Positions 1-11,700 of a stretch of DNA of 64,000 nucleotides are shown one piece after another. How positions within the stretch are numbered: the stretch's first letter is position 1; each line of letters opens with the position of its first letter. The notes below the pieces were generated by a model. The model was given only the letters and a program-made list of their open reading frames with translations, ran no database searches and was not told the DNA's origin. The DNA lies in the NCBI GenBank assembly GCA_030248215.1, contig JASANG010002860.1:248001-312000 (forward strand), in the 5' to 3' direction. A program made the position numbers and the translations under genes. The stretch is from Enoplolaimus lenunculus (taxonomy: Eukaryota; Nematoda; Enoplea; Enoplida; Thoracostomopsidae).

Positions 1-269
1 TTCGCTCATTTCACCGAAAGAATGATTTTGTCACGTCATCACAGAGACAGAGAGGTGAGATATAACGATTTGTTGAGAAAAAATTTAGTTTTAGGTGCTA
101 CGCATGACTTGACATAGGAATTTGAAGTATGATTACAGTTGCGGCGTGCTTTATTGGTAATTTTAGAAAATTTTTACGACGAAAGGTGTCATTTCGGCGT
201 TATACACGAATGGTTTAGGTTCTAATTTGAATTTTGGCTATTCGTTTTCGTCATTTTTAACATACGTTT

Positions 270-593
270 ACACCATGAATGTGGGTAAGGATTTTTTACT
301 CGGCCCGTTGCACAAGCAAATAATTTTTTTACTCGTTGGTATTCCTATGCTGTCTTCCCGTGAACCACGTTTTACAAGCGTTTGAATTAAATAATTATTT
401 TAAATATCGGTATTAATTTGCACTTTTCGTGAAGTACTGAGGTGCAGGGTATTATACGCATGAAATTTTACTAGAAACAACACAGAAAAGTTTGGCGCGT
501 CTAAAAACTGTCATTTTTACCTGCGTGATACAAGTGTTTACCCGCGGGTATGCCCGCGACTGAAATGGTTTCCGCGGGTAAGGTCCCACTCTG
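270..593. mobile_element. Possible CAGAGTGGGAC-ended MITE, copy 1
   Basis: The right end, read inverted, is CAGAGTGGGACCTTACCCGC, matching the left end of 23403 onward. GGGTATGCCCGCG and CGCGGGTA motifs recur inside both. The left limit is a guess from GTGGGTAAGGATTTTTTAC near 272. Confidence 0.4.
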
Positions 594-879
594 TGCTGAA
601 CACTGGAATAACCAGACCGTGGGACAGTTCTAACAGCCCAGGACTTGAACAACTGGGACAATAAAGAACAGGTGAGACTGGAGACAGCGAGACAGCTACG
701 TATAATTACATAGATCTAGGGCAGACCGTTTTGCAGTGGAACTGCTATTGAATATTAACCTTGATAATCTTTGGGCATAACTAAAGTTGATAAATACATA
801 GCCCAATACCAACAAGTTTTGCAGATATCGGAGTTGGCGGTAAGACATACGCAGTTTGGGGAATTTTGGAAATTTTTCG

Positions 880-1086
880 TCAACGCAAAAACAAGGGCGG
901 AACAGTATTATAAGCATATTCCTAAGCCTAAGCCTAAGCCTAAGCCTAAGTCTAAGCGTAAGAATGAGCATATTCCTAAGCCTACGCCTAAGCCTAAGCT
1001 TAAGCCAAGCAAAAAATAGTCTAAAGCTTAAGCTTACTCTTTTCTAGTCCCGCGGAAAAACGTCCCGTCCCTGATCTTTATGGGCT
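880..1086 (+). mobile_element. MULE-like MITE with internal CCTAAG hexamers, decayed copy
   Basis: It shares GGGCGGAACAGTATTATAAG, CATATTCC, two blocks of CCTAAG-type hexamers, then CTTAAGCTTA and CGTCCCTGATCTTTA with 3034-3253. The left tip is poorly preserved, so the start is approximate. Confidence 0.55.
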
Positions 1087-1391
1087 AAATTTTTTAACAT
1101 TTTTGCAGAAAAACGGAAAGTTGCAAATTTGGATTCGAGGCTCAAAAATATTTTATTCCACATGGAAAATTTTACCGGAGACGGAACTCGATCAAAACCT
1201 TTGTTTTGGTACCTGTTAGAAGGACCGAAATTAGGGTGTCCCATCCTTGGCAACGCAATTGGATTACTTGCGTGCCTTATTCTAAACCGAAACTTTTGCA
1301 ACCATCAAAGCTGAAAACTGCGGGGGAAAACACACAAAAAATAGCAAGGTTTTGAAATATGATACGTATTAAAATCAAATATAAAATGCTA

Positions 1392-1800
1392 TACTGTAGT
1401 AACCTGAAAAAAAGAATCACAATCAATAGGAGCCCGTATCCTTAATAAGAGTCTGTAAGCGGATAGACTCCCTAATCCCAAATTAGAGTCCATAAATGTC
1501 AATTATCTCTAATTCTAGCGCATAAATGACTCCAGGAAGTTCGAAAGTTTAAAGCGTACTTAAGTCTTGAAAGTACATTCCTAAGTAAACATTGCATTAT
1601 CGCTCAAGCAATCGACACAAGACAAACAAACGTTTAATTCAACGGATAGCTGCAATGCCGAATATATCAGTATAACGAAGCGCGGCGGAGGGCGGGTTAA
1701 AAATAAATAACAGTCCGTAACCGAATAACAGGGGTACCCTCTGGAGATGCCAAATAAATATCAGTCCCTCTCTTATTCGGGTCTTACAGTTTTCATGTTC
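1392..1800 (-). mobile_element. TACTGTAGTGACCCGA-ended MITE, copy 1 (unoccupied piggyBac site inside)
   Basis: The ends are inverted copies of TACTGTAGTRACCCGAATAA. The body is the reverse complement of 6260-6922, with recognisable runs such as GGACTCTAATTAGGG and CGTTTAATTCAACGGAT. The TA at each tip suggests Tc1/mariner-type insertion, but no transposase is present. It lacks the roughly 225-bp block found in copy 2; the TTAA at 1560-1563 is the intact target. Confidence 0.7.
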
Positions 1801-2539
1801 GTAAAATTGTAGAGTGCTGACTTTCGTGCACTGCTCTCGGCCGTCACCGGATAGCCATTTTCGTTTCTGGTTAAAATTGGTGACCGTTTCTGTGGTTCAT
1901 GTTAACCTCGCTGTAGTTCCAAAATTAATCATTCCATCGTAGGAATATTACAATGTTCGAATGTGGGATTTTGGAATTTTGGGATTTCGGGATATGGTCG
2001 ACGGAGAGATTTTGGGATATTTTATTTTCGGGAATTTGTCAAAAGTGCGATGCTTCTAAAGCATACCTAAGCCTAAACCTAAGATTAAGACTAAGCATAA
2101 ACCTAGGCCTAAGGTTATACCTTTAAGCCCTATTCACACGTGCAACCGTTCGAAAATCAGGCAGCTACAAATAGTTCATAAAAAATCATATCTAGGAATT
2201 TGGTTTACATGAGTGAATAACTATGCAAGCGCTGAACTTATTGCAGCCGTTTTCTTAAAGGCTGATGAAAAAATACAAGTTCTGCGTGCAATTTGCAGCT
2301 GCAGGTTCTCGCACCAAAAACTTGCACGTGTGAATATGGGCTAAGCCTAAGCCCAATCCTTGACCTATTAAACCTAAGATTTAGCCCAAGAGTCATTTCA
2401 GATCTAATCTATGTTTAAACCAAAGCCTTTTTATAAAACGCTCATCCTGATGCCTAAGCCTAAAATTTAAGCCTATGCCGTGTAGGTGGCTGTGCCACAC
2501 TGAATCCAAATTTCATATTAAAAACTAACACATAAAATA

Positions 2540-3718
2540 CTAGAATGAAAAGTGCCCCGATGTGGCCATAGAAAACGATATGTTTCGGTAGTAAGATTTT
2601 TAGTTCAATACCGCTAGTATTACAATTTCCATGCATGCGTATAAAGTTTAAAAACTAGATTAATTTGATGCCAATCAGCGTCCTCCCGAAACACGACACA
2701 ACAATACTATAGAATTAATAAAAGTTAAATCATTGAGTTTGATTGACTGCGTAACGGAAACATATCCGCAACTTTCTCTGACTGCGGCCAAATAGACAAG
2801 TGATCCACTGTTTCGAAATATTAAAACAAGAAATAAATACTAGAATATAAATGACGAATTATGGTTGATGTAAAAAATCTGAGTACACACTCGTGACATT
2901 AGTTTCTTGCACTTAGTACACTGAAGTTTCGAATATATGCAGAAAAATTTTGCGTTTTAAAAAGAGTATATAAGTAGAAATTAAGCGTAAAATGCTGGTG
3001 ACCCAATATTAAAAACGTGTTTGTTCGTCAATTGGCTCAATGTAAAGAACAGGAGCGGATCAGTATTATAAGCATATTCCTAATCCTAAGCCTAAGCATA
3101 AGCATTAGCATGAGCATATTCCTAAGCCTAAGCCTAAGCGTAAGAATGAGCATAATCCTAAGCCTAAGCCAAGCAAAAAATTAATCTAAACCTTAAGCTT
3201 ATTCCATTCTAGTCCCGCAGAAAAACGTTCCGCCCCTGATCTTTACATTGGCCGTCATTGGAATACAACACAGATCTCGTCAGCAAAGTTGCAAATATTG
3301 TTTCGCTACGTACTCACTCAAATATTTTAATGTTTTAAAAGTTTAAAATCTGGGTACCGTTTAGCCAAGTATGGAGAGGGCACTGTACGGTACAAAATTT
3401 ATACAGCTCCAAAACTTGATGCGTTATCGTTTTCTATAGCCTCGTCGGGACACTTTACTATCTATTGTGACTTTTCTCCGAAAAAGTTGCGGATATGTTT
3501 CTTTTACGCAGTCAATCAAACTCAATGATTTAACTTTTATTAATTCTATAGTATTGTTGTGTCGTGTTTCGGGAGGACGCTGATTGGCATCAAATTAATC
3601 TAGTTCTTAAACTTTATACGCATGCATGGAAATTGTAATACTAGCGGTATTGAACTAAAAATCTTACTACCGAAACATATCGTTTTCTATGGCCACATCG
3701 GGGCACTTTTCATTCTAG
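2540..3718. mobile_element. Long inverted-repeat (foldback) element with a MULE-like MITE in its loop
   Basis: Arms of about 236 bp (2540-2776 and 3483-3718) are near-perfect inverted copies, running from CTAGAATGAAAAGTGCCCCG to GCGGATATG. The loop is about 700 bp and includes a TTAGGC-type MITE at 3034-3253. No ORF of note is present. High arm identity suggests a recent origin or gene conversion between the arms. Confidence 0.8.
3034..3253 (+). mobile_element. MULE-like MITE with internal CCTAAG hexamers, copy in the foldback loop
   Basis: The ends are GGCTCAATGTAAAGAACAGG and the inverse of GGCCAATGTAAAGATCAGGG. The body has ATTATAAGCATATTCC followed by degenerate CCTAAG repeats, then AAGCTTA and the right end. 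The same architecture occurs at about 880-1086 and, inverted, at 35017-35212. The target duplication is not clear in this copy. Confidence 0.65.
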
Positions 3719-4535
3719 TTTCTAAGCTTTAGGAAGAAATTTGATGTAAATTTACCTTAAGTGCGAAAAAGTCAAATTTAAAGTCATATATACTCACGTT
3801 ATAATTGTTTTAGAACTGTTAAGCTATATTTCCATGAAAATTAAAAACTACATTTTCACAATCACAAAAGTCGCGCTTTCCTAATTTCATTTTTATTTAT
3901 TAGGTAACTCGCTCAATTTATAATGCTAATATATTTTAATTCATATAAATTGTTTGAATTCAAATAGAAAATCAATACAATTGATAAGTACTTGCTCTAG
4001 TGAAAAAAACTAAGGCGGCCGGGCGTGGGCCTGAAAAATCTGGGCCGGTTCATACTATAATGAGAGCCCGCTGTGTTCGAGCGACACGTTTTTGAAAGAG
4101 ACTGCTTGCTTTGGGAACCTTATTAAATTAATGGTGTTAATTTTGCACGTCAAAATTTCTTTAAATATTCTAAACCGAGTTTTGGACATTTCAGTGCTCA
4201 ACTTGGTGCTACCAATAATACATCGAGCAGTAAATCAAAACTGATATCTGTACTTTACGCGTAAACTTTGAGCTTAAATGTAAATCTAGGTTTAGAAAAA
4301 AAACCCACGCGAATGTAAAATCTAGGCACCTACTACGAATTGAATAAAAAGTGTCTCTCATACCACTGGCGGATTCAGTGGGTGCCACTCCGGCCTGAAC
4401 CACCACAACTTGAATCAAGAGAAAGGTTTTGCATTATAAAGATTCAGCATTAAATTAGCGTTCGACTTCACTCTCAAACAGTTTTCGACAGCTTGATGTT
4501 ACGTCTACGTTTTCAAAAACGCGCCTTGGTAAAAA

Positions 4536-5038
4536 TACACATAAAATTTCAATTTTTACTTCCCCCAGTACGACTTGAACCCTCGACCCAAAAGCTGAAA
4601 AAACGCCGTGGTATGTGAACATCATACCACTCAGCCACAGGTGCACTTGACCGGTGTTTTTGTTTACATTGTATGTACTACATATAAGATGGGCTGAAAC
4701 TTTGAAAGCGCATATTTTTTTAACCAACGGACCTGCAAGGATATAAATAACAGATTTGAAATCAGCTGCCTCAAATACGTCGGAAAATCACATAAAATAC
4801 ACATTAAATTTCAATTTTTAGTTCCCCCACTAGGACTTGAACCCGCGACCCAAAAGCTGAAAAAACGCCGTGGTATGTGAACATCATACCACTCAGCCAC
4901 AGGTGCACTTGACCGGTGTTTTTGTTTACAAAATGGGCTGAAACTTTGAAAGCGCATATTTTTTTAACCAGCGGGCCTACAAGAATATAAATAACAGATT
5001 TGAAATCAGCTGCCTTAAATACGTCGGAAAATCACATA
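4536..5038 (-). repeat. Tandem duplication (period about 262 bp) of a tRNA-derived SINE-like unit
   Basis: On the minus strand each unit has a pol III A box (TGGCTGAGTGG) and B box (GGTTCAAGTC) at tRNA spacing: copy 1 at 4561-4646 and copy 2 at 4822-4906. Downstream is a shared tail with AAAATTTCAATTTTTA. The arms do not fold into a good cloverleaf, so this is a tRNA-like repeat and not a working tRNA gene. The two units differ by few substitutions plus a short indel. Confidence 0.7.
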
Positions 5039-6259
5039 ATCTTACAGTTTCTAGGGGGGTCGATCTACCGTACCTTCACCAAAACTAGCTATGTTATTAC
5101 TAATTTGTAATCATATAAGCCAATGTTTTTCGTAATTGTCCACTCAACATGTTTCGCATTTATACGTACTAAACAATAGTATTTTCGTTAAATAAATAGC
5201 TTAACGTATATGGTTGAGGTAACTTATGTAGCACATAAGAAATTGGATTGTTACAATATACGACTCTGTAGAACACCTTGCGACAAGATTTTAATCCAAA
5301 TACCAATGCGAAATTTTGCGGTTCCGATCTTATGAAAACGTTTACGTTTAATACTTCGACAAATTTTCTTTAAATATAGCGAATGAACACCGGTTACCAT
5401 GATCTTGAATGGCATACGTTTGTATATATAATAGTAGAAATAATAGACTTTTGATAGAAACATAAGAGAGACGTGAACAGTTTTGGAAGAAACATATAAT
5501 AGTGACACTACCGTGTCCCTATGATAACCAAACCCTAAAACCAATCCTTAAGGGAGTCCCTGGCTCCACCTAGTCTCTCTTAGAACTTAAGTTAGGCTTA
5601 GGCGTTACTAGAAGGCGGTTAAAAAAATAAATCTGTGCTGTGGCGCCTGTGTCCGCAATGTACAAATTACCTTGGGCCTTGCATAACGTTGAATAGTGTT
5701 ATTTATAGTGTTTTGGAATCTGATAAGTACAGTGTTGAATTAGTGAATCTTTACGGTTATTTGGAGTCTGCATTCTTGGATGTCATATCGCCATGGAAGT
5801 CCGATGTGAAGGAATCTCAGTATATCGCTTTTAACTCGGGATTGCGCGTAGCGCGAACAACGTTGTACAGCACAGGGTGCTACGTTCTTATGTGTTAATT
5901 GGGGAACTGGGAAGATAACCAGGGAACGCAGTCGAGTGACTGTAACGTGGTTAGTTTCACTATTCTGCAAGATATTGGCCATTCTGACGGGGTAGTCTGG
6001 TCGGAAAATTTGTGTAACTCTAACGGGGTTTAAGAGTGCAGCACGGATTTTGGAAAAATGCAAGGAAATTACCCGAGAATTGGCAATTGTGGACTTGTGG
6101 CTAGACTAAACAGAATCTATTAAGCATCATGTGCACAGGACAGTGGAAAAAGGGCTTACGCCAATTTGGACATTACCGGGTGTCGTAATTGTGTGTGTTT
6201 TTTGTAATTGGTGTCGTAACAGTAATTGGGTGGCGCATTAAACATTTTTCCGGCTTTGT

Positions 6260-6922
6260 TACTGTAGTGACCCGAACAAGAGGGGACTGATATTCATTTG
6301 GCCTCTCCAGAGGGTACCCCCCTTGTTATTCGGTTACGGACTGTTATTTATTTTTAACCCACGCTCCACAGCCCTTCGTTACTGATATATATCCGGTACT
6401 GCAATTATCCGTTGAATCAAACGTTTATTTGTCCTGTGTCAATAGCTTGAGCGAAACACAAGGTTATACTTAGGAATGTACTTTCAAAATTTAACCCCTT
6501 CTCACATTGCCTACAGGCAGTTTAACAAATGCAACACGTATACATACTACTAAATCACCACAAGACTTGAGAGCCCTCTCGGGCTCGAGCGTCAAGCTCC
6601 TATAGCTGATTGGTGATGGTATACGCCTCCCACTCCAGTCACTGGAGTTTGACTCCTAGCATAGAAATAGGTCTCAGGGGAAATAGAAAATATTCATGTG
6701 AGAAAGGGTTAAGTACGCTTTAAAGTTTCGAACTCAATGTTTGGTTCTGGAGTCATTTATGCTCTAGGTACAATTAAGGTTAATTGACATTTATGGACTC
6801 TAATTAGGGCTTAGGGACTCTATGGCTTACGGACTCTCATTAGGGATACGGACTCCTATTGATTCGGACTCAAAATGGGGACCCCCGTTTTATTACCCCC
6901 TCTTACTCGGGTCAACACAGTA
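6260..6922 (+). mobile_element. TACTGTAGTGACCCGA-ended MITE, copy 2, carrying a nested insertion
   Basis: Ends read TACTGTAGTGACCCGAACAA and the inverse of GTACTGTGTTGACCCGAGTA. It is the longer, opposite-strand partner of 1392-1800 and contains the piggyBac-like insert at 6495-6718. A third, shortened copy of the right end lies at about 22480-22632. Confidence 0.7.
6495..6718. mobile_element. piggyBac-like MITE with TTAA duplications
   Basis: The element begins CCCCTTCTCACATTG and ends CATGTGAGAAAGGG, inverted ends starting with CCC as in piggyBac. It is flanked by TTAA at 6491-6494 and 6719-6722. The related repeat at 1392-1800 has a single TTAA at the matching place (1560-1563), showing the pre-insertion state. 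No ORF is inside; it depends on a transposase elsewhere. Confidence 0.88.
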
Positions 6923-7009
6923 CTGAATCAGAGCCATAAGTTTGCATCGGGAAAGAACAATACGAAGTTCTGGTTTAGGGTTGCATAAACCTAATAAATC
7001 ACGAAGTTC

Positions 7010-7310
7010 TCACATGCCTAATCCTGAGACCTACGCCTAAACCTGAGCTTAAACCTAAGCCTAGCCTAGCCTAAGTCAATGTATAAGCCTATGCCTAAGC
7101 CTGAAGCTTTAGCCTCAACTTAGCCTAAAGTCAAAGCCTAAGTAAGCCTATGAATAAGGCACCCACTTCTAAAACATATATCCAAAGCTTATGCCAGATC
7201 CTAAAGGTTTAAACTCCTAATTTAAAACCTAAACTTAAGCCGGAGCCTCGACTGGTCCTAAACATAGCATGGAATCTTGCCAAATCCTAGACCTAAGCCT
7301 AAGTCTAAAT
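7010..7310 (+). repeat. Long, heavily diverged CCTAAG-type hexamer region
   Basis: About 300 bp in which CCTAA, CCTAAG, CCTATG and CTTAAGCC recur at roughly six-base steps with many substitutions. Similar but shorter stretches occur near 2064, 25560, 44510, 49540 and 59730. Confidence 0.75.
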
Positions 7311-8730
7311 GCAAGAAATTGCCTGTAACGGATCATTCACGTTATACCGTCTACGGTACTGCAAACAAGCCACACACTTGGCTGCAAGGTTTGGTTTCGT
7401 TCGGAAACCCCCTGACGAATATATGCAAAATTGATGAAATTTTCGCACTAGAAACTGATGTTAAAACAGGAAATCAAAACATTTTATAAGTTACTCTCCA
7501 CACTTTTGCGTAGTGGCAAGGGAAAACTACAAAATTGCAGGAATTCAAACGCCAAGATATTCTCAGGTTTTGTTTCGAATATATGAAGCGTAAAATTTTT
7601 TATGAAAACGGAAAAGTGGAAAAGTCAAGCAACTAAATTTTCATGCTTCACGATACTTCTATTAACTTTTAAGTCTATTTTTTTAAAACAAAAATGTTTT
7701 TCTTATTTATAAAAATGAAAATTTTTCCAAAAAGAAAAGGGCATAGAGAAAGCCTTGGGTTTAACTTTTCCGCTTTTCCCGTTTTGCAAAACTCGTTTAC
7801 ACCTCTAACTTTCTCTACAGACGCAAGGAATCATATCTGCATATCGTTTCCGTCACAAAATCGTTTAGAACCACAGCATCAGAATTTAAAAATTCAATTT
7901 TCGAATTATAGTATAGGATATTCAACAGGACAATTTGGGCATGTTAAATACCTCAAGCATACAGACATTTGAAAATGTAAATTGACAATACCTCGAATGT
8001 CATGTGATATGGTGCAACAAAAGGTGACCTACACATGAGAATAGCGGACAAATACTAATGTTTGAGTACGACATGGGATCTAAATGCAGACAAAATGTTA
8101 CCCAGTAGTCAAATACGGACAAAACGTGTCCCAAGCTGCCCCGGTTATTAACGTGAACCTTGCATAACTTTTGCACTTTTCCAGTTTTCCCTGCCGGATA
8201 ATGACTGCTGTTTTTTCTACTAAAGCCAGGGCCGCATCAGCCATCCCCGTACACCCCATTTGCGGGGCGCCACCCCTAAAGGGCCCCCACCTTAACCGGC
8301 CAAATTAATCCATTACTTTCAGGTTCAAACATAGACACTGAGCAATCAGGAAACATTGGTTTTCTGGCTGCATAAAGTGAGCATAGTAGAGGTTCTACTT
8401 AGTACAAACCTACAATTTTAGTTAATATTCTATTTCATACTTGACGTATCTAAACCAGTCATTTACTTAAAACTCTTTGAACTTTAAACTTGGGATAGTT
8501 TATATTACTTAGCTACTGTCTGGGGTTTTGAATTTACTTTTTTAAATTATCAAAGCTGCGTCTGCAAAATCCGAAAACATCAATGCTTTTAGGACGACAC
8601 GCTGTCAAATTGACTGATTGCATAGGATTGGACACCACTTTGAAGGCTATTACAAAGAGGGGTTTGGTTTTTGGGAGTTTTTTCGGGATTGCCAAATGTC
8701 TATATTTGCAAAAAAATTCTGTTCTGCGCA

Positions 8731-8772
8731 TATAAAGTACACATACAAATTGTTCAGTTGACATTTGCGATA
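8731..8772 (+). promoter_or_regulatory. Possible TATA box or trans-splice acceptor just upstream of the RacGAP start
   Basis: TATAAA lies at 8731-8736, about 36 bases before the start codon. A pyrimidine-flanked TTCAG ends at 8757, 15 bases before the ATG. Either could define the mRNA 5' end: a TATA-driven start around 8760, or, if the organism uses spliced leaders as nematodes do, a trans-splice acceptor. The sequence alone cannot separate these options. Confidence 0.3.
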
Positions 8773-11700
8773 ATGTCTGACACGTATAATGTTGACTTCG
8801 ATTTGCTGGCAAAACGAATAGTAAAGTTGCATCGCCTCTGGATGAATGTAGCTTATCCTCGAGATGACGGTGAGAGTTTTGCGCTACTTTGTTTTGCCGA
8901 TGTTTAACCCAAATAACTGTTTCTAAATTTCTTGGATTTCATGATTTCAAGAATTCCTATCTAAATTTTTAGATTCAGTAAATCTAGCAACGCTATTGTA
9001 TGATTGATTTCCTCTAACAGGCTGCAACCGGAATTACAATTTACCGGGACCGGAATTTGAAAAAATTATGTACGTGTAGCGTATTTTAGATTTTCGTTAT
9101 CCACTGAAGAGAAATCTGTCTTTCATGATTTATTTTCGGTGATTGTTAAGCTTTATATCAGGGCGCAGCCGGATCTTTAACCAACCTTTTAAAAAACCCT
9201 TGTTCAGTTAGTGACGATAGAAATGAAGTTTTTCCAATTATGGTCCCGGTATTGAGCGAAGCCAAACTCCAAGCGAAGCTCTGAGTTACGCCAAGGGCTT
9301 TATGTTTTGTACTCGGGGGTCGAAAGGTGGATGTCTGTCCGTTTGAAAAGAATATTAGGAACTACTGAATCGATTTTGATAAACTTTTTATGTTTGAAAG
9401 CTATTATCCTGGGATTATTAGGGTTACTGAAGGGTTTTTGGATGTGATCAATCGAAATGAATTGTTTATAAACCTTCAACACCGATAATTAAATAGTTAG
9501 CTAATTTGCATATTAGCTCAACTGATGTAAGCTAACTGAGTACGGCATTTTAATTTATTTCACTGATTAGTACGGAGTTAAAATCCACCTGCGGTATATC
9601 TATCCGTCATTTTGCTAATGTATCGTTTACAGAAATTGTAACTTTGCTACGTGGCTGGATCAAAACGAAGGACAAACTTGTAGAAGCTCAAGCAGAGAGA
9701 GATGGTTTACGAACAGTAGTGGACGGATTTCAGCGAGAATCTCGAGACATCGAACGAAAACTTCAGGATAAAATGCATGAAATAGAGACGGTTCGGTAAG
9801 TTAGTTGTCGGAGTTGCAACTTCAAGTGATGAGTCATTTATGTATATCATTTCATTTCATTTTGCAGAGTAGCAAGAATTTTCAGCAATGTCTAATGTCT
9901 GGGCGTTGGCTGGGTCCCGCAGGAGTGGGAGTGTGAAACGGGGCTGGGCACTCGCTGGGTTCCGTTAGATTACAGTAAATCTTGAATGGGAGTGATTTTT
10001 ACTACTAAATTTCTGTTTTAAAGGAAAACCCTACGTAACCATGCTTGCGCTTGGATATAACAACATGTAAACACATTTTGCGCTCTTATCTATTACGTAT
10101 ATACGTACATTTAAGTGATGGTTCGGTTGATTGATATACCGAGGCTCGCAGTTTCGCGAAGCGTCTCATGTTTTTAGGCGGTCCGTCTTTCCGTCCGACG
10201 CAAGTCTTAGGAACCACTGAACGCGTTTTGATTAACTTTTTGTGTTTGAATGAAATTTTATTATCGTGGGGCGGGGCGTTAATCTGTCATTCCGGTTTTA
10301 AAAGTCAAAGCCGTTGATTGGCTACCAGTTAATTTGCATACGTAGTTAGATAAACAGAAATTGGAGCCCCCGGTTCGTAACAGGGGAAAGTTTCTGAGTG
10401 GTGGGTGGCAGAATCAGTTGCATTAGCCAGTGTTTAGTTACGCCTACCTACAAATAAGCACATACGTAGTCAACCATATAAATAGCAAACAGATCAATAT
10501 TTTAGACATGTGATCGTGAGGAGAGGGTTTGTTAATTCATAGTTCATACTGATGATGTTTTTCCGCAAAATGTAAGGAACGTAAAATTAACCGGATGGAG
10601 AATTCTTGAGTGGGGGTGGTGCTGAACCAGGGGAAAATCTTAAGTGGTGGATGGCTTTTGGTAAGTGGGTCCATTAATCCACCCACAGTAGCGAACCCTC
10701 AGATATACATCACTAATTATTCGGTTTATCAAGCAAACTGATTTCAGAATTAACGCTAACAATAACAATTACGGAATTATCTGAATGGATATAGTTTTTC
10801 TCAGCGTTTATGCGCTTTGGGTCATAGGGCTTTAAGGAATAAAAAATGTAAACACGGTGCACAGAAACTGACACACTTGCTGACTATGTAGTTAGGTACT
10901 AGCACTAGCTAGTTAGCATATTATTCATGTTAATCACCGAAGCAGGGCTCAAGAAGTGAAATCGCAATACGACAGGCATCTAAAAATGTATATACGTAGT
11001 TTCTTTAGGACGATGTTGGCATCAGTTTTGGAAAGTAAAACGGAACTGGAGAGGGAAAACGAAGCTTTGGTAAGTGACTGTTGCATAAGAAAAATACCGA
11101 GACCGGAATTCCGGTGGTACCCTGGTCAAGGGCGAACACTGACATGAAATTAAAAAATCCAAGCCAATAGTTAAGTTTATATCAGTTAAATATTTTAACA
11201 GTGTATAAATTATACTACTATATGACCATATCCGGCTAATATCCGACCCCGGTTCTGGTTTTACAAATTTACTATCCGGTGCCAATTTCCGGCAAAATTA
11301 ATATTCGGTCGCTCGATCCCTGCCGGTTGAACCCTGGGCTGTACATGAATTTCCTTAGCTTAAAGATGTTACGTATATAGACGTATTTGCTTAATTTTAG
11401 GGCGGTAAGTAGAACTGAACTCGGTAGTAAAAGTTTTGTTAAGGGGCGTATGTGTAGAAGTAAAGCTTCATATTCAAATCGGGCTTCCGCTGTGACTATG
11501 AAGAGAAATCGTTTGGCTCTAAACTCCCTCCATGAGAACAAACTCTCTGCGCTCGTAACAATACTGTTGTTTGATCTGTTTAGTATTTGTGTCTGCTCGA
11601 TGCAGTGTTATCTGTAACTGAAAGATGTATTACAAAAACTTCTGGCATTCTTTATACATGCGGACGAGGTGTATTTTTTGTAGCGTAAAAAAGTTTGTCA

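Larger units (their letters stand above)
1..8772. other. Intergenic region with no supported host gene
   Basis: No ORF here shows a recognisable protein. The region holds inverted-repeat MITEs, degenerate CCTAAG hexamers (about 896-1020, 2064-2125, 3070-3180, 7010-7310) and a duplicated tRNA-like SINE (4536-5038). One plus-strand ORF at 5635-5898 (87 codons) reads as normal-looking protein (VLESDKYSVELVNLYGYLES) but matches nothing I know, so it is not called as a gene. Confidence 0.6.

Noticed and set aside
771-1047. Pro-Lys repeat ORFs
   Set aside because: Translations of the CCTAAG hexamer array; the same happens at 34362-34693.
4561-4906. tRNA genes on the minus strand
   Set aside because: A and B boxes are present but acceptor and T arms do not pair; a duplicated tRNA-like SINE explains both copies better.
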